DNA of 57,561 bases, from the NCBI GenBank assembly GCA_964393845.1, contig CAYMUX010000005.1:1-57561 (forward strand), written 5' to 3'. Within the stretch, counting starts at the first letter, position 1, and every line of letters starts with the position of its first letter. The DNA comes from UBA6902 sp964393845 (GTDB lineage: Bacteria; Nitrospirota; Thermodesulfovibrionia; UBA6902). Below the pieces are notes generated by a model, which was given only the letters and a program-made list of their open reading frames with translations, ran no database searches and was not told the DNA's origin. This document shows positions 24,620 to 34,580 of this stretch, piece after piece. The position numbers were made by a program, and so were the translations under genes.

Positions 24620-24993
24620 ATGAGTGATGTAGAGTTAGCAGAAAGCATTTACGTGAAACGAAGCAGAGGCAACATGGGATCGGGAGCAACTTCCAGGGAA
24701 TGCGTTATGGAATCATTCTGGTTTCCATATAAAACCGAAAACGGCTATGTGGTACTTCTCGCGGTAATGGATAATCTTCAACGCGTGATATAGTAACGGC
24801 AATAAATAACTTAAGTTAAAATATGATATTTCCTTTATATTACAGCTAATTAAATGCTTAAGATGTATTTTAATTTAATGCCGTTACTATAGCATTGAAG
24901 GAAAGGGTCCCGGTTGAGCTTTTCAGAGAGCAGTATTCTATAAAGGACAACAGCAGAGAGCTATATTTAGAGTTAAAAAAAACAATCGCTTAG
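24620..24993 (+). pseudogene. 90-codon gene split by MITE insertion
   Basis: A good ribosome site (AGAAAGGTG) precedes ATG 24620. The frame runs 57 codons (MSDVELAESIYVKRSRGNMG...) to the MITE, where it meets a TAG. Removing the element plus one TA copy restores the codons CGC GTG ATA GCA TTG and continues for 33 more codons (ALKERVPVELFREQY...) to TAG 24993. The ancestral product was 90 residues. The family is not recognised and the function is unknown. The 57-residue truncated product might still be made. Confidence 0.82.
24789..24891 (-). mobile_element. MITE copy 2 (103 bp with TA duplications)
   Basis: This is identical along all 103 bases to the reverse complement of 14783-14885. Inverted repeats TATAGTAACGGCA/TGCCGTTACTATA bound it. 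Excising it with one TA restores the interrupted reading frame, which fixes the target duplication as the dinucleotide TA. It carries no ORF. No transposase with matching ends is present in this window. Confidence 0.9.
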
Positions 24994-25004
24994 CAATCAT
25001 CGGA

Positions 25005-26264
25005 TTAATTCCCGGCTGCATTTTCTCCGGCAAGATATCCGGTGCTCCAGCAAACCTGCAGGTTATATCCTCCAGTGGGCCCGTCCAAGTCCAGGATTTC
25101 ACCGGCAAAATACAAATTGTTTATTATTCTTGACCGCATGGTCGCGGGATCAATCTCTTTTAAAGCTATACCTCCGGTTGTAATTATTGCCTTGTCGAAT
25201 CCCAATAAACTTTTTATTGTAAAGGGGAATTGTTTTAAAAGTAATCGCAGTCTTTTACGATCATCCTTAGTTATGGAGTGGCCTTTTTTCACGGGATCTA
25301 TCTTTGCCAGTCTGAGAATTACCGGAATCAGTTTTTGGGGAAGCAATTCGGCAAGTATATTTCTTACAGACTTGCCCTGATGTTTTTCAAAATCCCGCAG
25401 GATTCTTTTATCTAAAATATCAAAATCCAGGGCCGGTTTGAAATCAATGAATAAATCAGCTTGTCCATTGGCAAGCAGTTTTCCAATTGACTTGCTCATA
25501 TCAAGGATTATCGGCCCGCTCAGGCCGGAACCGGTAAACAATGCCTCGCCGAAGCGGTCATCCTGCTTTTTATTATTTTGATAAATAGATATCCGGACGT
25601 TTTTCAGGCTTAGACCTTCCAGCTCTTTTACCCACTTTTCTTTCACCAATACCGGCGTAAGCGCGGGTCCAGGCTTTATTATTGTATGCCCCATTTGTTT
25701 TGCCCAGCTATAACCATCACCGGTAGATCCGGTCTGAGGATAAGAAAGGCCTCCTGTGCTGATGAGATAATTCCTTGCTTTAATCTCAGTATTGTCAAGA
25801 GTAATTTTTTCTATCGTATCTTGCTTATGAGAAATTTTTTTTATCCTGCAATCGGTAAGCAGGGTGATGTTATTTTCTTTTATGCGTCTGAGGAAAAGAT
25901 CCAGCACATCTTTTGATTTATCACTTTCCGGGAATACCCGGCCGCCCCGTTCAATTTTTGTTTTCAATTTGTTCTCATGAAAAAAATCGATTGTCTCCTT
26001 TACTCCAAAGCGGTAGAGAGCGCTGAAAAGGAATTTGCCGTTTTTGCCATAATTAGCCGCAAAGCTTCGAACATCGGTTTCGGCATTCGTTATGTTGCAC
26101 CTTTCTTTGCCTGTCATTAACAGCTTTATCCCCGGCATATGATTTTTTTCCAATAGCACAACATCAGCCCCGCATTCAGACGCACGCAATGCGGCCATCA
26201 TACCGGCGGGTCCCGCTCCGATTATTGCAAGATCATATTTTTTTGATTGCATAGACGGTTTCAT
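25005..26264 (-). CDS. HI0933/BaiN-family flavoprotein
   Basis: This 419-residue FAD/NAD(P)-binding oxidoreductase has the N-terminal dinucleotide motif LAIIGAGPAGMMAALRASE near residue 11 and the family signature GKERCNITNAE near 53. The C-terminal motif FAGEILDLDGPTGGYNLQVCWSTGYLAG is highly typical. Family members include BaiN bile-acid oxidoreductase and many proteins of unknown substrate (YhiN). It stands alone on the minus strand, divergent from maf. Confidence 0.92.
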   Translation of the reverse strand: MKPSMQSKKYDLAIIGAGPAGMMAALRASECGADVVLLEKNHMPGIKLLMTGKERCNITNAETDVRSFAANYGKNGKFLFSALYRFGVKETIDFFHENKLKTKIERGGRVFPESDKSKDVLDLFLRRIKENNITLLTDCRIKKISHKQDTIEKITLDNTEIKARNYLISTGGLSYPQTGSTGDGYSWAKQMGHTIIKPGPALTPVLVKEKWVKELEGLSLKNVRISIYQNNKKQDDRFGEALFTGSGLSGPIILDMSKSIGKLLANGQADLFIDFKPALDFDILDKRILRDFEKHQGKSVRNILAELLPQKLIPVILRLAKIDPVKKGHSITKDDRKRLRLLLKQFPFTIKSLLGFDKAIITTGGIALKEIDPATMRSRIINNLYFAGEILDLDGPTGGYNLQVCWSTGYLAGENAAGN

Positions 26265-26324
26265 TTTACCCTTGATATATCCCTAATTGAAACTCCCGCA
26301 CCTTTTTTAGGTATTATATAAGCG

Positions 26325-26903
26325 ATGAAAAAAATAATCCTTGCATCAGCCTCGCCGAGAAGAAAGGAAATCCTGGAAATAACAGGTCTCAAGTTCGACA
26401 TCTGTGTGAGTGATTATGAAGAGGACCTCAGTCTGAAATTAAATCCCCGTGAACTCGCAAGATTCCTGTCGCGCAAAAAAGCGGAAACTGTAGCGCATAA
26501 ATACAAAGACACGATCATCATAGCGGCAGATACATTTATCGTTTTTAAAAACAGGCTGCTCGGCAAACCCCATACTGAAAAAGAAGCAGAGAAGATGCTG
26601 AAGATGCTGAATGGAAAGGCGCATTCAGTAATCACCGGTTTTACCATTATGGATACCGGCAGCGGTAAAAAATTATCAAGATCGGTAGAGACAAAGGTGT
26701 ATTTCAAAAGGCTCAGCCTGAATGAGATACGCGCATACGTCAGATCAAAGGAGCCGCTGGACAAGGCCGGCGCATACGCAATTCAGGGGCTTGGAGCGGT
26801 CTTCATTGAGAAAATTGATGGGGATTTTTTCAATGTTGTGGGGCTTCCTTTGTGTGCTTTGACTGAAAGTCTCAAGAGGTTCGGGGTCAATGTTTTGAAA
26901 TGA
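26325..26903 (+). CDS. maf: Maf-family nucleoside triphosphate pyrophosphatase
   Basis: This 192-residue house-cleaning enzyme hydrolyses non-canonical or modified NTPs. Motifs are LASASPRRKEIL at residues 5-16, IIAADTFIVF near 65 (catalytic aspartate), LNGKAHSVITGF near 94, and EPLDKAGAYAIQGLGAVF near 145. The length is standard. The order maf-dusB-helicase on the plus strand suggests a small housekeeping run. Confidence 0.94.
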   Translation: MKKIILASASPRRKEILEITGLKFDICVSDYEEDLSLKLNPRELARFLSRKKAETVAHKYKDTIIIAADTFIVFKNRLLGKPHTEKEAEKMLKMLNGKAHSVITGFTIMDTGSGKKLSRSVETKVYFKRLSLNEIRAYVRSKEPLDKAGAYAIQGLGAVFIEKIDGDFFNVVGLPLCALTESLKRFGVNVLK

Positions 26904-26962
26904 TAAAAAATGATTCAATGGATCAGGGAGTCAAGAGTACATCTGATGTATAATAGACAATC

Positions 26963-27985
26963 GTGCTTTCAATCGGAAATGTAAAGCTTACTTCTCCCCT
27001 TCTCCTTGCCCCCATGGCCGGGATAAGCGATCTGCCCTACCGCCTGATCAACAGGTCGTTAGGATGCGGATTCGCATTTACCGAGATGTTAAACGCCGGC
27101 TCCCTTAGTCACAAAAGCCAGAAAACAATGAAAATGCTTTCTTCAACTGCGGATGACAAACCTTTGGGTGTCCAGATTGTCGGAGTTGATCCTGAGACCA
27201 TCTTAAAGGCGCTGGATGTTGTATCGGCACATGCCTTCGATATAATTGATTTCAATGCCGCATGTCCGGCACAAAAGGTTGTATCCAAGGGGAAAGGGGC
27301 CGGTCTGCTCAAGGAACCTGAAAAGATGCAAAAACTGCTGAAGTTAATCGTCGAAAATTCAGGCGTGCCTGTCACGGTCAAGATACGCTCCGGCTGGGAT
27401 GAAACATCCGTCAACGCGGTAGAGACAGCCCTCCGCGCGCAGGATGCGGGCGTAAGCGGGCTTTCCATACACGGCAGGACCAGGAAGCAGGGATATTCCG
27501 GGAAGGTCGATTACAACATAATAAGGAAAGTAAAAGAGGCCCTGAAAATACCTGTGATCGCAAGTGGTGATGCGCTTACGCCGGATCTCATCAAGAAACT
27601 CTTCGATGAGACAGGGTGCGATGGTGTGTCCATAGCGAGGGGCGCGCTCGGCAATCCCTGGATATTCCGTGAGACGGCCGCGCTTTTGAAGGGCGAGGCA
27701 GCGCCTTCCCGTCCTGATGTTAATGAAATAGCCCGGACCATGAAAAAGCATCTTGCTACGGATATCGAATTTCACGGGGAGAAGACCGGAGTCATACGCT
27801 TCCGAAAATTCTTTGGATGGTATACAAGGGGAATGCACGCAAAGAAACTGAAAATCAGGGCGTTCCTTGCATGTACCCGTAATGAGATGTTTCAATTAAT
27901 AGATGAATTGCAAACCTTGCCGGTCACCGGAGATATCTCCCATCTGCAGGAAATAGCGGTAAAATATTTTCAGTTGCCCGGGTAG
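26963..27985 (+). CDS. dusB: tRNA-dihydrouridine synthase (DusB type)
   Basis: This 340-residue FMN enzyme reduces uridines in the tRNA D-loop. The N-terminal LLLAPMAGISDLPYR binds FMN. The active-site cysteine lies in DFNAACPAQKVVSKGKGAGLL near residue 101. The barrel continues with SIHGRTRKQGYSG and VIASGDALTPD, and a helical C-terminal RNA-binding region (HGEKTGVIRFRKFFGWY) follows. The start is GTG at 26963; no better start is seen nearby. Confidence 0.94.
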   Translation: MLSIGNVKLTSPLLLAPMAGISDLPYRLINRSLGCGFAFTEMLNAGSLSHKSQKTMKMLSSTADDKPLGVQIVGVDPETILKALDVVSAHAFDIIDFNAACPAQKVVSKGKGAGLLKEPEKMQKLLKLIVENSGVPVTVKIRSGWDETSVNAVETALRAQDAGVSGLSIHGRTRKQGYSGKVDYNIIRKVKEALKIPVIASGDALTPDLIKKLFDETGCDGVSIARGALGNPWIFRETAALLKGEAAPSRPDVNEIARTMKKHLATDIEFHGEKTGVIRFRKFFGWYTRGMHAKKLKIRAFLACTRNEMFQLIDELQTLPVTGDISHLQEIAVKYFQLPG

Positions 27986-28034
27986 GCATATCTGTAGAAC
28001 AACAGCATTTATCTGAAAGGAAATATAAATATTA

Positions 28035-30053
28035 ATGGATATATACAATGCAATAGCGCGTCTTAATCCCAGGCAGAAGGAGGCGGTCATGCATACCGAC
28101 GGCCCGCTCCTGGTCCTTGCCGGAGCCGGCTCGGGAAAGACAAGAGTCATAACCACGAGGACCGCATACCTGATACACAAAGGCGTCAGCCCCGGGTCCG
28201 TCCTGGCAGTCACCTTTACAAACAAGGCTGCGAGGGAAATGAAGAAAAGGGTAAAGTCCATGCTGAAAGGCGGGAACGGGACCCCCGTTATCTCTACATT
28301 CCATTCCCTCTGCCTCAGGATCCTGCGGCGCGAGATCGAGCCCCTCGGTTACAGAAAAGACTTTACCATCTATAACACTTCGGACCAGGTTTCAGTTCTG
28401 AGAAATATCATGTCGGACATTAAATTCTACGATAAAAGTTTCAATGCCGTATCCGTACTGGAGAGGATCAGCAGGACAAAGAACGATTTCGCTCCGCCGG
28501 ACGGCGCTGAATCCGGCGATCCCGTAGAAGAGGCTTCCGCGTTTATTTATCCCCGGTATATCGAGGCGCTGAAGTCAATGAATGCCCTCGACTTTGATGA
28601 TCTCCTCACGCTCACTCTCAGGCTCTTCAAAGAGTATCCTGACGTACTCGAAAAATACAGGGAACGTTTCAGCTATATAATGGTCGACGAGTATCAGGAT
28701 ACGAACCGCATTCAGTATGATTTTATCAAACTGCTCGCAGGTAAGAAAATGAACCTCTGCGTAGTCGGGGACGACGACCAGTCCATATACGGCTGGAGGG
28801 GCGCAAGCCTCGGCAACATCCTGGATTTCGAAAAGGACTTCCCCGGCACTGTAACGGTGAGGCTCGAACAAAACTACCGCTCCTTCGACCATATTCTCAA
28901 GGCGGCAAACGGAGTGATAAAGAACAACAGAAAGAGAATGGAAAAGTCCCTCTGGACAGAAAGGGGGGCCGGCCCGAAGGTCAATATCTTCAAGGCAGTT
29001 GATACTGAAGACGAAGCGGACTGGGTTGCAGACAGGATATCGTTTATTAAAGACGATAAGAATATTCCCTGCGAGGACATTGCCGTTATCTACAGGGCGA
29101 ATACCTTTTCAAGGCCCTTTGAAGAGGCCTTAAGGAGACAGAGAATTCCCTATACAGTTATAGGCGGGACAAGCTATTTCGAACGCAAGGAGATCATGGA
29201 TCTCGCTGCTTATCTCAAGATCATAGCAAACCCCTCAGACGACCTTAGTCTTCTGCGGGCGGTCAACTCGCCGAAGAGGGGACTGGGGACTGCGGCCCTC
29301 GGCACGCTTTCGGAATTCGCCCGGTCCAATTCAACGGGGCTTCTTGACGCCTTCGGTAGGGCAAAGGAGATTGAAGGCCTGAGCCAAAGGGCGGCCGCTT
29401 CTGCGGAAACCTTTTTCGAGCTGATCTGCCGTTACCGGGATGTGTTCAAATCCGGCAGGGAAATGGGCAAGACCCTCAAGTCCCTCATCGATGAGATAGA
29501 TTACAAAGATTATATCATCAGGCTCTATAAGACCCCTGAGGCGTCATTCAGGAGGATAGAAAACCTCGACGGGTTCGTTGATTCCATAACACACTACGAG
29601 GCAGTGGAAAATCCCCCTTCCCTTCAGGGGTTCCTTGAGACAATGGCCCTCACTGACCTGATTGAGGAGAAAAAGGAAAAAGTCGGGCAGGGAGTCACCC
29701 TGATATCCTTCCATTCATCAAAGGGTCTGGAATTCCCCGTGGTATTTATCGCAGGCACGGAGGAGGACATTCTTCCGCACAGGAAATCGGCGAACAGTGA
29801 TGGAGGAATCGAGGAGGAAAGAAGACTCTTCTATGTGGGAATAACACGGGCAATGAAAGAGCTGTTTATTACATACACAGACCACAGAAAAAAGTATGGA
29901 AAAGAGACCCCTTCCGTTCCCTCCAGATTTCTGGACGAGATCCCGGAGGAAGTGACAAAAAAGCTGGACAGATTTGAGAAACTCGACCCCGAAGCGGAGA
30001 AGGCCTACGTGAAGAAGTTATACGAAAACTTCATGGCAAAGCTCGAAGGCTGA
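28035..30053 (+). CDS. UvrD/Rep/PcrA-family DNA helicase
   Basis: This 672-residue superfamily 1A 3'-5' helicase has the Q motif LNPRQKEAVMH near residue 10, Walker A LAGAGSGKTRVI near 32, motif II MVDEYQDTN near 218, motif III VVGDDDQSIYGWRGAS near 240, motif IV region VRLEQNYRS, and motif VI RRLFYVGITRAM near 600. It ends soon after motif VI, without the long Tudor-type C-terminus of classical PcrA. It is nearest to Rep or short PcrA. It follows dusB by about 50 bases and probably acts in repair or replication restart. Confidence 0.94.
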   Translation: MDIYNAIARLNPRQKEAVMHTDGPLLVLAGAGSGKTRVITTRTAYLIHKGVSPGSVLAVTFTNKAAREMKKRVKSMLKGGNGTPVISTFHSLCLRILRREIEPLGYRKDFTIYNTSDQVSVLRNIMSDIKFYDKSFNAVSVLERISRTKNDFAPPDGAESGDPVEEASAFIYPRYIEALKSMNALDFDDLLTLTLRLFKEYPDVLEKYRERFSYIMVDEYQDTNRIQYDFIKLLAGKKMNLCVVGDDDQSIYGWRGASLGNILDFEKDFPGTVTVRLEQNYRSFDHILKAANGVIKNNRKRMEKSLWTERGAGPKVNIFKAVDTEDEADWVADRISFIKDDKNIPCEDIAVIYRANTFSRPFEEALRRQRIPYTVIGGTSYFERKEIMDLAAYLKIIANPSDDLSLLRAVNSPKRGLGTAALGTLSEFARSNSTGLLDAFGRAKEIEGLSQRAAASAETFFELICRYRDVFKSGREMGKTLKSLIDEIDYKDYIIRLYKTPEASFRRIENLDGFVDSITHYEAVENPPSLQGFLETMALTDLIEEKKEKVGQGVTLISFHSSKGLEFPVVFIAGTEEDILPHRKSANSDGGIEEERRLFYVGITRAMKELFITYTDHRKKYGKETPSVPSRFLDEIPEEVTKKLDRFEKLDPEAEKAYVKKLYENFMAKLEG

Positions 30054-30214
30054 TGGTAAAACGATCACCTTAGGCAGAGAGTTGACCGAAATAACTTTTG
30101 ATTATTATGTGAAGGAAACGTCATCAGTAGACATCTGGATTCAAATAGTATATCGTTATCCTATTAAGGCCAAACCCTCCATAAGAAGGTGACCTGCTGA
30201 TATCAGACATTGAA

Positions 30215-33200
30215 ATGAAAACTCAAAATAATTCAAACATCCTCGGAATAGATATCGGTTCAGTATCCATTTCAATCGCTGAGCTTAATCCGAAAAAAGA
30301 AATCATCAAAACCGCCTATGAATTCCATCACGGCAATATCGTTGAAACTGTCAAAAAGATCCTGAATGTTTTTGATCTGTCCGGCATTTGCGGGATTGCC
30401 TCAACATCTTCAACCCCGTCGGTTATAAAAGTAAGCAGTCAGTATGATAACCGCATCTCCATCATCACAGCCGCCCGGCATTTTCATGAGAAGATCGGGG
30501 CCATTTTAATAGTCGGGGGTGAAAGGTTCGGTTTAATAACCTTTGATGAGAACGGCAATTACCGGAATTTCAAATCAAACAGTTCATGCGCAGCAGGCAC
30601 AGGCAGCTTTCTGGACCAGCAGGCAAGGAGGCTGAACTTAAGCGGGATAGAGGAGCTGAGCGGGATCGCGTTCAACAATAAAGGCATCATACCGAAGATC
30701 GCCACAAGGTGCGCGGTATTCGCAAAGACAGACCTTGCCCATGCTCAGCAGGAAGGTTACTCCTTAGAAGAGATTTGCGACGGCCTGTGTTACGGACTGG
30801 CAAAAAATATAGTGGATACGCTGATGAAAGGCGAACAATCAAATCCTCCTATTGTATTCACCGGCTGGGTATCAAGAAACAGGGCTGTTGCCAGGCATAT
30901 ACAGTCAATTATCGGCTTAAATATTATTGCAGATGAAATGTCCTATCTCTACGGCGCTATTGGAGCGGGACTAAACCTTCTGGACGAATTAAACAAGCTG
31001 AATACGACAGATATAAATTCCGTAGATGATATCATTATTCATATGCCTCTGGAAAAGAAGCATTACTATGAGCCGCTCACGCTGAAACTCTCTGACTATC
31101 CTGACTTCAGCAGTGACAGAAAATATGAATATACCGCATTTGGTCCTGAGGACATGTACCCGGTGGAAGTTGATATTTACGATAAAATTATGCCTTCAAA
31201 TAAATATGAAGTTTACATGGGAATTGATATCGGCTCTACAAGCACAAAGGCGGTACTGATGGACAGGGAGAGAAAAGTCCTTGCGGGGTTTTATACAAGG
31301 ACCGCTGGTCGGCCTGTTCATGCGGTCCGGAAATTATTTGCATCCATTAACGATTTGATTGATAACAATGATATTGATTTCAGGATTATCGGGGCCGGGA
31401 CCACCGGCGCGGGAAGGAAATTTTTGGGCAAGATAATCGGGGCAGACATCATAGTCGACGAGATCACTGCACATGCCCTCGCAGCGTATGAACTTAACCC
31501 TGAAGTGGACACCATTATTGAAATTGGCGGACAGGACTCGAAATTCACAACTCTGAGAAAGGGCCTGGTTACCTTCTCGGCAATGAACAATGTATGCGCT
31601 GCCGGGACCGGGAGTTTTATCGAAGAGCAGGCGCTGAAATTAAGGTGCCCTCTGTCTGATTATTCCTCAAGGGCCGAAGGCAAAAAAGCGCCGATCGCAA
31701 GTGACCGATGCACGGTGTTTATGGAAAGGGACATCAATCATTATTTAAGCGAGGGATATTCAGTGGATGAAGTCCTTGCATCCGTGCTTCACTCCATAAG
31801 GGAAAACTATCTGACAAAGGTCGCAATCGAAAGCAGTATAGGAAATACCATATGCTTTCAGGGGGCGACGGCAAAGAACAAGGCCCTTGTTGCCGCTTTT
31901 GAACAGAGACTGAATAAACCAATACACGTATCCAGGTACTGTCATCTGACAGGGGCGCTCGGCGTTGCACTGATGCTGATTGAACAGGAAGCAGGAGAAA
32001 GCAGGTTCAAAGGGATACAGCTTTACAAAAACGACATCCCGGTTAAGTCTGAAGTATGCGAACTCTGCACCAATCACTGCAAGATAACCATTGCCGATGT
32101 TGATGAAGAAAGTGTCGCTTATGGGTTCCTGTGCGGCAGGGATTATGATACGAAAAAATACATAAGCAATAATCTCTCTGGTTTTGACCTGCTTAAAGAG
32201 AGGAAAAAGGTCCTTTCCTTTGATCCGGTCAGGGAATATGTAACTATCGGGATTCCGTCAGCGCTTCACCTGTATGAAGATTTACCCATGTGGAAATATT
32301 TCTTTGATCAGCTGTCTGTGAAGACCATGACCAGCGGGCCTTATACCGAAGCTGTAAAAGAGGGGAAGCGTATGGCAGGCGCTGAATTCTGCGCGCCGAT
32401 GACCGCCCTGCACGGCCATGTAAAATACCTTCTGGACAGGGCGGATTATGTATTCATGCCCTTTTATCTTGAAAAGAAGCAGGATGAAAAGAAGGTAAGA
32501 CGCCAGTACTGTTACTATACACAATTTTCATCTGCGCTCGTTTCTAATATGGGCCCCCATGACAACACGAACAGGTTTCTTATGCCCCTGGTCAATTATT
32601 TATACAATCCCATCTATACAAAGGCCCAGCTCTATAATGTCCTGAAGCCGGTCATAAACCATGATATCAATTACTTCGATGTTTCCAGGGCATATGACAG
32701 GGCGCTTGAATTCAAGGAAGTATGTTCGTCCAGGTTGAAAGAAATGTACAGAAGAGAGTCTGTCAGCGCCGATGATATACACGTTGTGTTTATCGGCAGG
32801 CCTTATTCAATACTCCCAGCCTCCATGAACAGCGGAATTCCCGGAATATTTGCCTCACAGGGCATTAAAGCGTTTTATCAAGACATGCTGTCTTATACCC
32901 GGGAAGATGTTGCGTCAATCGAGCCGCTTTGCAATGAGCTGCCCTGGTATTATGCCTCGGATATTTTGAGAGCTGCCGAGGTAGTTGCTAAATCCGACAG
33001 GGCATACCCAGTATTTGTGACCTCTTTCAACTGTTCACCTGATTCTTTTGCTGTAGAGTATTTTAAAAAGCTGATGGAATCTCATGAGAAGCCCTATCTT
33101 ATCCTGCAGCTGGATGAACATTCTTCAAGTGTGGGTTATGAGACCAGGATCGAGGCAGCGGTCCGGTCCTTTAGAAATCACCATTCAGCTCATGCTTCAG

Positions 33201-34465
33201 ACAGGGTAAAGGCGGCTGTTATATATGCGCCGTCGCTTATTCCGGCCAGAAAAAAGTCTTTTATTGATAAAACACTTCTTATCCCCAACTGGGACAACAT
33301 CAGCCTGCCGCTGATTATTGCCAATCTAAAGAGTGAAGGCATCGATGCAAGGCTTCTGGAAGAAACGGACACAAGTATTCAGAAAAGTCTGCGGCTTAAC
33401 AGCGGCCAGTGTATTCCGCTTAATATAATTGCCCAGGAATTTATTGACTATGTGGAAAAGCATGATCTTGATCCTGCGAATACCGTACTATGGATAATGT
33501 ACACAACCCTGGCCTGTAATCTCAGGATGTTCCCTCATCACATAAAAAACATATTCCATTCTCATGGGCACGGCATGTCGGAAGCAGAGGTATATACAGG
33601 CAGTATGTCATTTGTGGATTTATCAATAAAACTCCCTTTAAACTCATATCTTGCTTATATGTTCGGGGGGCTTGTCAGAAAGATGGGATGCAGGATACGG
33701 CCTTATGAAAAGGAAAAGGGAGCAACAGACAGGATAATCAAAAAGAGCATTGATATCCTGGCGGATTCCTGTCTGGGAAACCGGCCAAAGGAATCTGCTG
33801 TTGCCGAGGTGGTATCGTATTTTGAGGGCATCGAAAGAAATTACGAACAAAGACCGAAGATAGCAATCTTTGGTGATTTGTATGTGCGGGACAATGAAGT
33901 GATGAATCAAGACCTGGTACATTTTATTGAAGACAATGGCGGCGAGGTCATTACGACTCCCTTCAGCTCTTTTCTCAAGATGATATCCGGGCAATATTTC
34001 AGAAAGTGGTTTATTGAGGGACGATACTTAAACGTCCTGTCTACTAAAACATTCTTTGCCACGGCAACCATGCTGGAGAAGGCATATTATAAATATTTTG
34101 AACGGGTCCTGAAGGAACCTGATCTGGAATATGATGAATCTCCGGAAAAGATCCTGTCGGAATATAATATCAGGGTAGAAAATACCGGGGAATCGATGGA
34201 CAATATATTGAAGATTTATTATATAAAAAAGCACTATCCCGATGTTGCGCTCTTTGTCCAGACAAGCCCGGCGTTCTGCTGTCCGTCGCTGATTACGGAG
34301 GCGATGTCAAAGGAGATTGAGAAGAAGACAGGGACTCCGGTGGTGTCTATCACGTATGATGGGACGGGGGGGAATAAGAATGATATTATCATTCCGTATC
34401 TCAGGTACTCGGCTTGCAAGAGCCCTACTCCAGATTCTATAATACTGCCTTGCGTGCTGCCGTAA
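30215..34465 (+). CDS. 2-hydroxyacyl-CoA dehydratase activase-type protein (tandem BcrAD ATPase)
   Basis: This 1416-residue protein carries two BadF/BcrAD ATPase domains in tandem: residues about 8-260 (LGIDIGSVSISIAEL, SSCAAGTGSF, TRCAVFAKTD) and 335-600 (MGIDIGSTSTKAVLM, NVCAAGTGSF, DRCTVFMERD). Each keeps the two cysteines that, across a homodimer, hold one 4Fe-4S cluster. A single chain may therefore form the complete activator. A cysteine knuckle (CELCTNHC near 615) and DUF2229/HgdB-like regions follow to the end (SPAFCCPSLITEAM). Activases drive ATP-dependent one-electron reduction of dehydratases or benzoyl-CoA reductase. No separate dehydratase subunit is nearby. The ATG lies about 25 bases from the nearest ribosome-like site, so the start may be slightly upstream. 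Confidence 0.9.
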   Translation: MKTQNNSNILGIDIGSVSISIAELNPKKEIIKTAYEFHHGNIVETVKKILNVFDLSGICGIASTSSTPSVIKVSSQYDNRISIITAARHFHEKIGAILIVGGERFGLITFDENGNYRNFKSNSSCAAGTGSFLDQQARRLNLSGIEELSGIAFNNKGIIPKIATRCAVFAKTDLAHAQQEGYSLEEICDGLCYGLAKNIVDTLMKGEQSNPPIVFTGWVSRNRAVARHIQSIIGLNIIADEMSYLYGAIGAGLNLLDELNKLNTTDINSVDDIIIHMPLEKKHYYEPLTLKLSDYPDFSSDRKYEYTAFGPEDMYPVEVDIYDKIMPSNKYEVYMGIDIGSTSTKAVLMDRERKVLAGFYTRTAGRPVHAVRKLFASINDLIDNNDIDFRIIGAGTTGAGRKFLGKIIGADIIVDEITAHALAAYELNPEVDTIIEIGGQDSKFTTLRKGLVTFSAMNNVCAAGTGSFIEEQALKLRCPLSDYSSRAEGKKAPIASDRCTVFMERDINHYLSEGYSVDEVLASVLHSIRENYLTKVAIESSIGNTICFQGATAKNKALVAAFEQRLNKPIHVSRYCHLTGALGVALMLIEQEAGESRFKGIQLYKNDIPVKSEVCELCTNHCKITIADVDEESVAYGFLCGRDYDTKKYISNNLSGFDLLKERKKVLSFDPVREYVTIGIPSALHLYEDLPMWKYFFDQLSVKTMTSGPYTEAVKEGKRMAGAEFCAPMTALHGHVKYLLDRADYVFMPFYLEKKQDEKKVRRQYCYYTQFSSALVSNMGPHDNTNRFLMPLVNYLYNPIYTKAQLYNVLKPVINHDINYFDVSRAYDRALEFKEVCSSRLKEMYRRESVSADDIHVVFIGRPYSILPASMNSGIPGIFASQGIKAFYQDMLSYTREDVASIEPLCNELPWYYASDILRAAEVVAKSDRAYPVFVTSFNCSPDSFAVEYFKKLMESHEKPYLILQLDEHSSSVGYETRIEAAVRSFRNHHSAHASDRVKAAVIYAPSLIPARKKSFIDKTLLIPNWDNISLPLIIANLKSEGIDARLLEETDTSIQKSLRLNSGQCIPLNIIAQEFIDYVEKHDLDPANTVLWIMYTTLACNLRMFPHHIKNIFHSHGHGMSEAEVYTGSMSFVDLSIKLPLNSYLAYMFGGLVRKMGCRIRPYEKEKGATDRIIKKSIDILADSCLGNRPKESAVAEVVSYFEGIERNYEQRPKIAIFGDLYVRDNEVMNQDLVHFIEDNGGEVITTPFSSFLKMISGQYFRKWFIEGRYLNVLSTKTFFATATMLEKAYYKYFERVLKEPDLEYDESPEKILSEYNIRVENTGESMDNILKIYYIKKHYPDVALFVQTSPAFCCPSLITEAMSKEIEKKTGTPVVSITYDGTGGNKNDIIIPYLRYSACKSPTPDSIILPCVLP

Positions 34466-34580
34466 CGGCTTTTCTGAACCGGGGTCAAACCTACATTATA
34501 CATTTAAGGATATTTGTTATACGTTGATTCCATGCTGTGTCGTTGCGCAATGGGTTATTTTAGTATTAGACACCATCGCT

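Noticed and set aside
24789..24891. Terminator or structured RNA instead of a MITE
   Set aside because: The element is identical at a second site, has terminal repeats, and its removal with one TA restores a reading frame.
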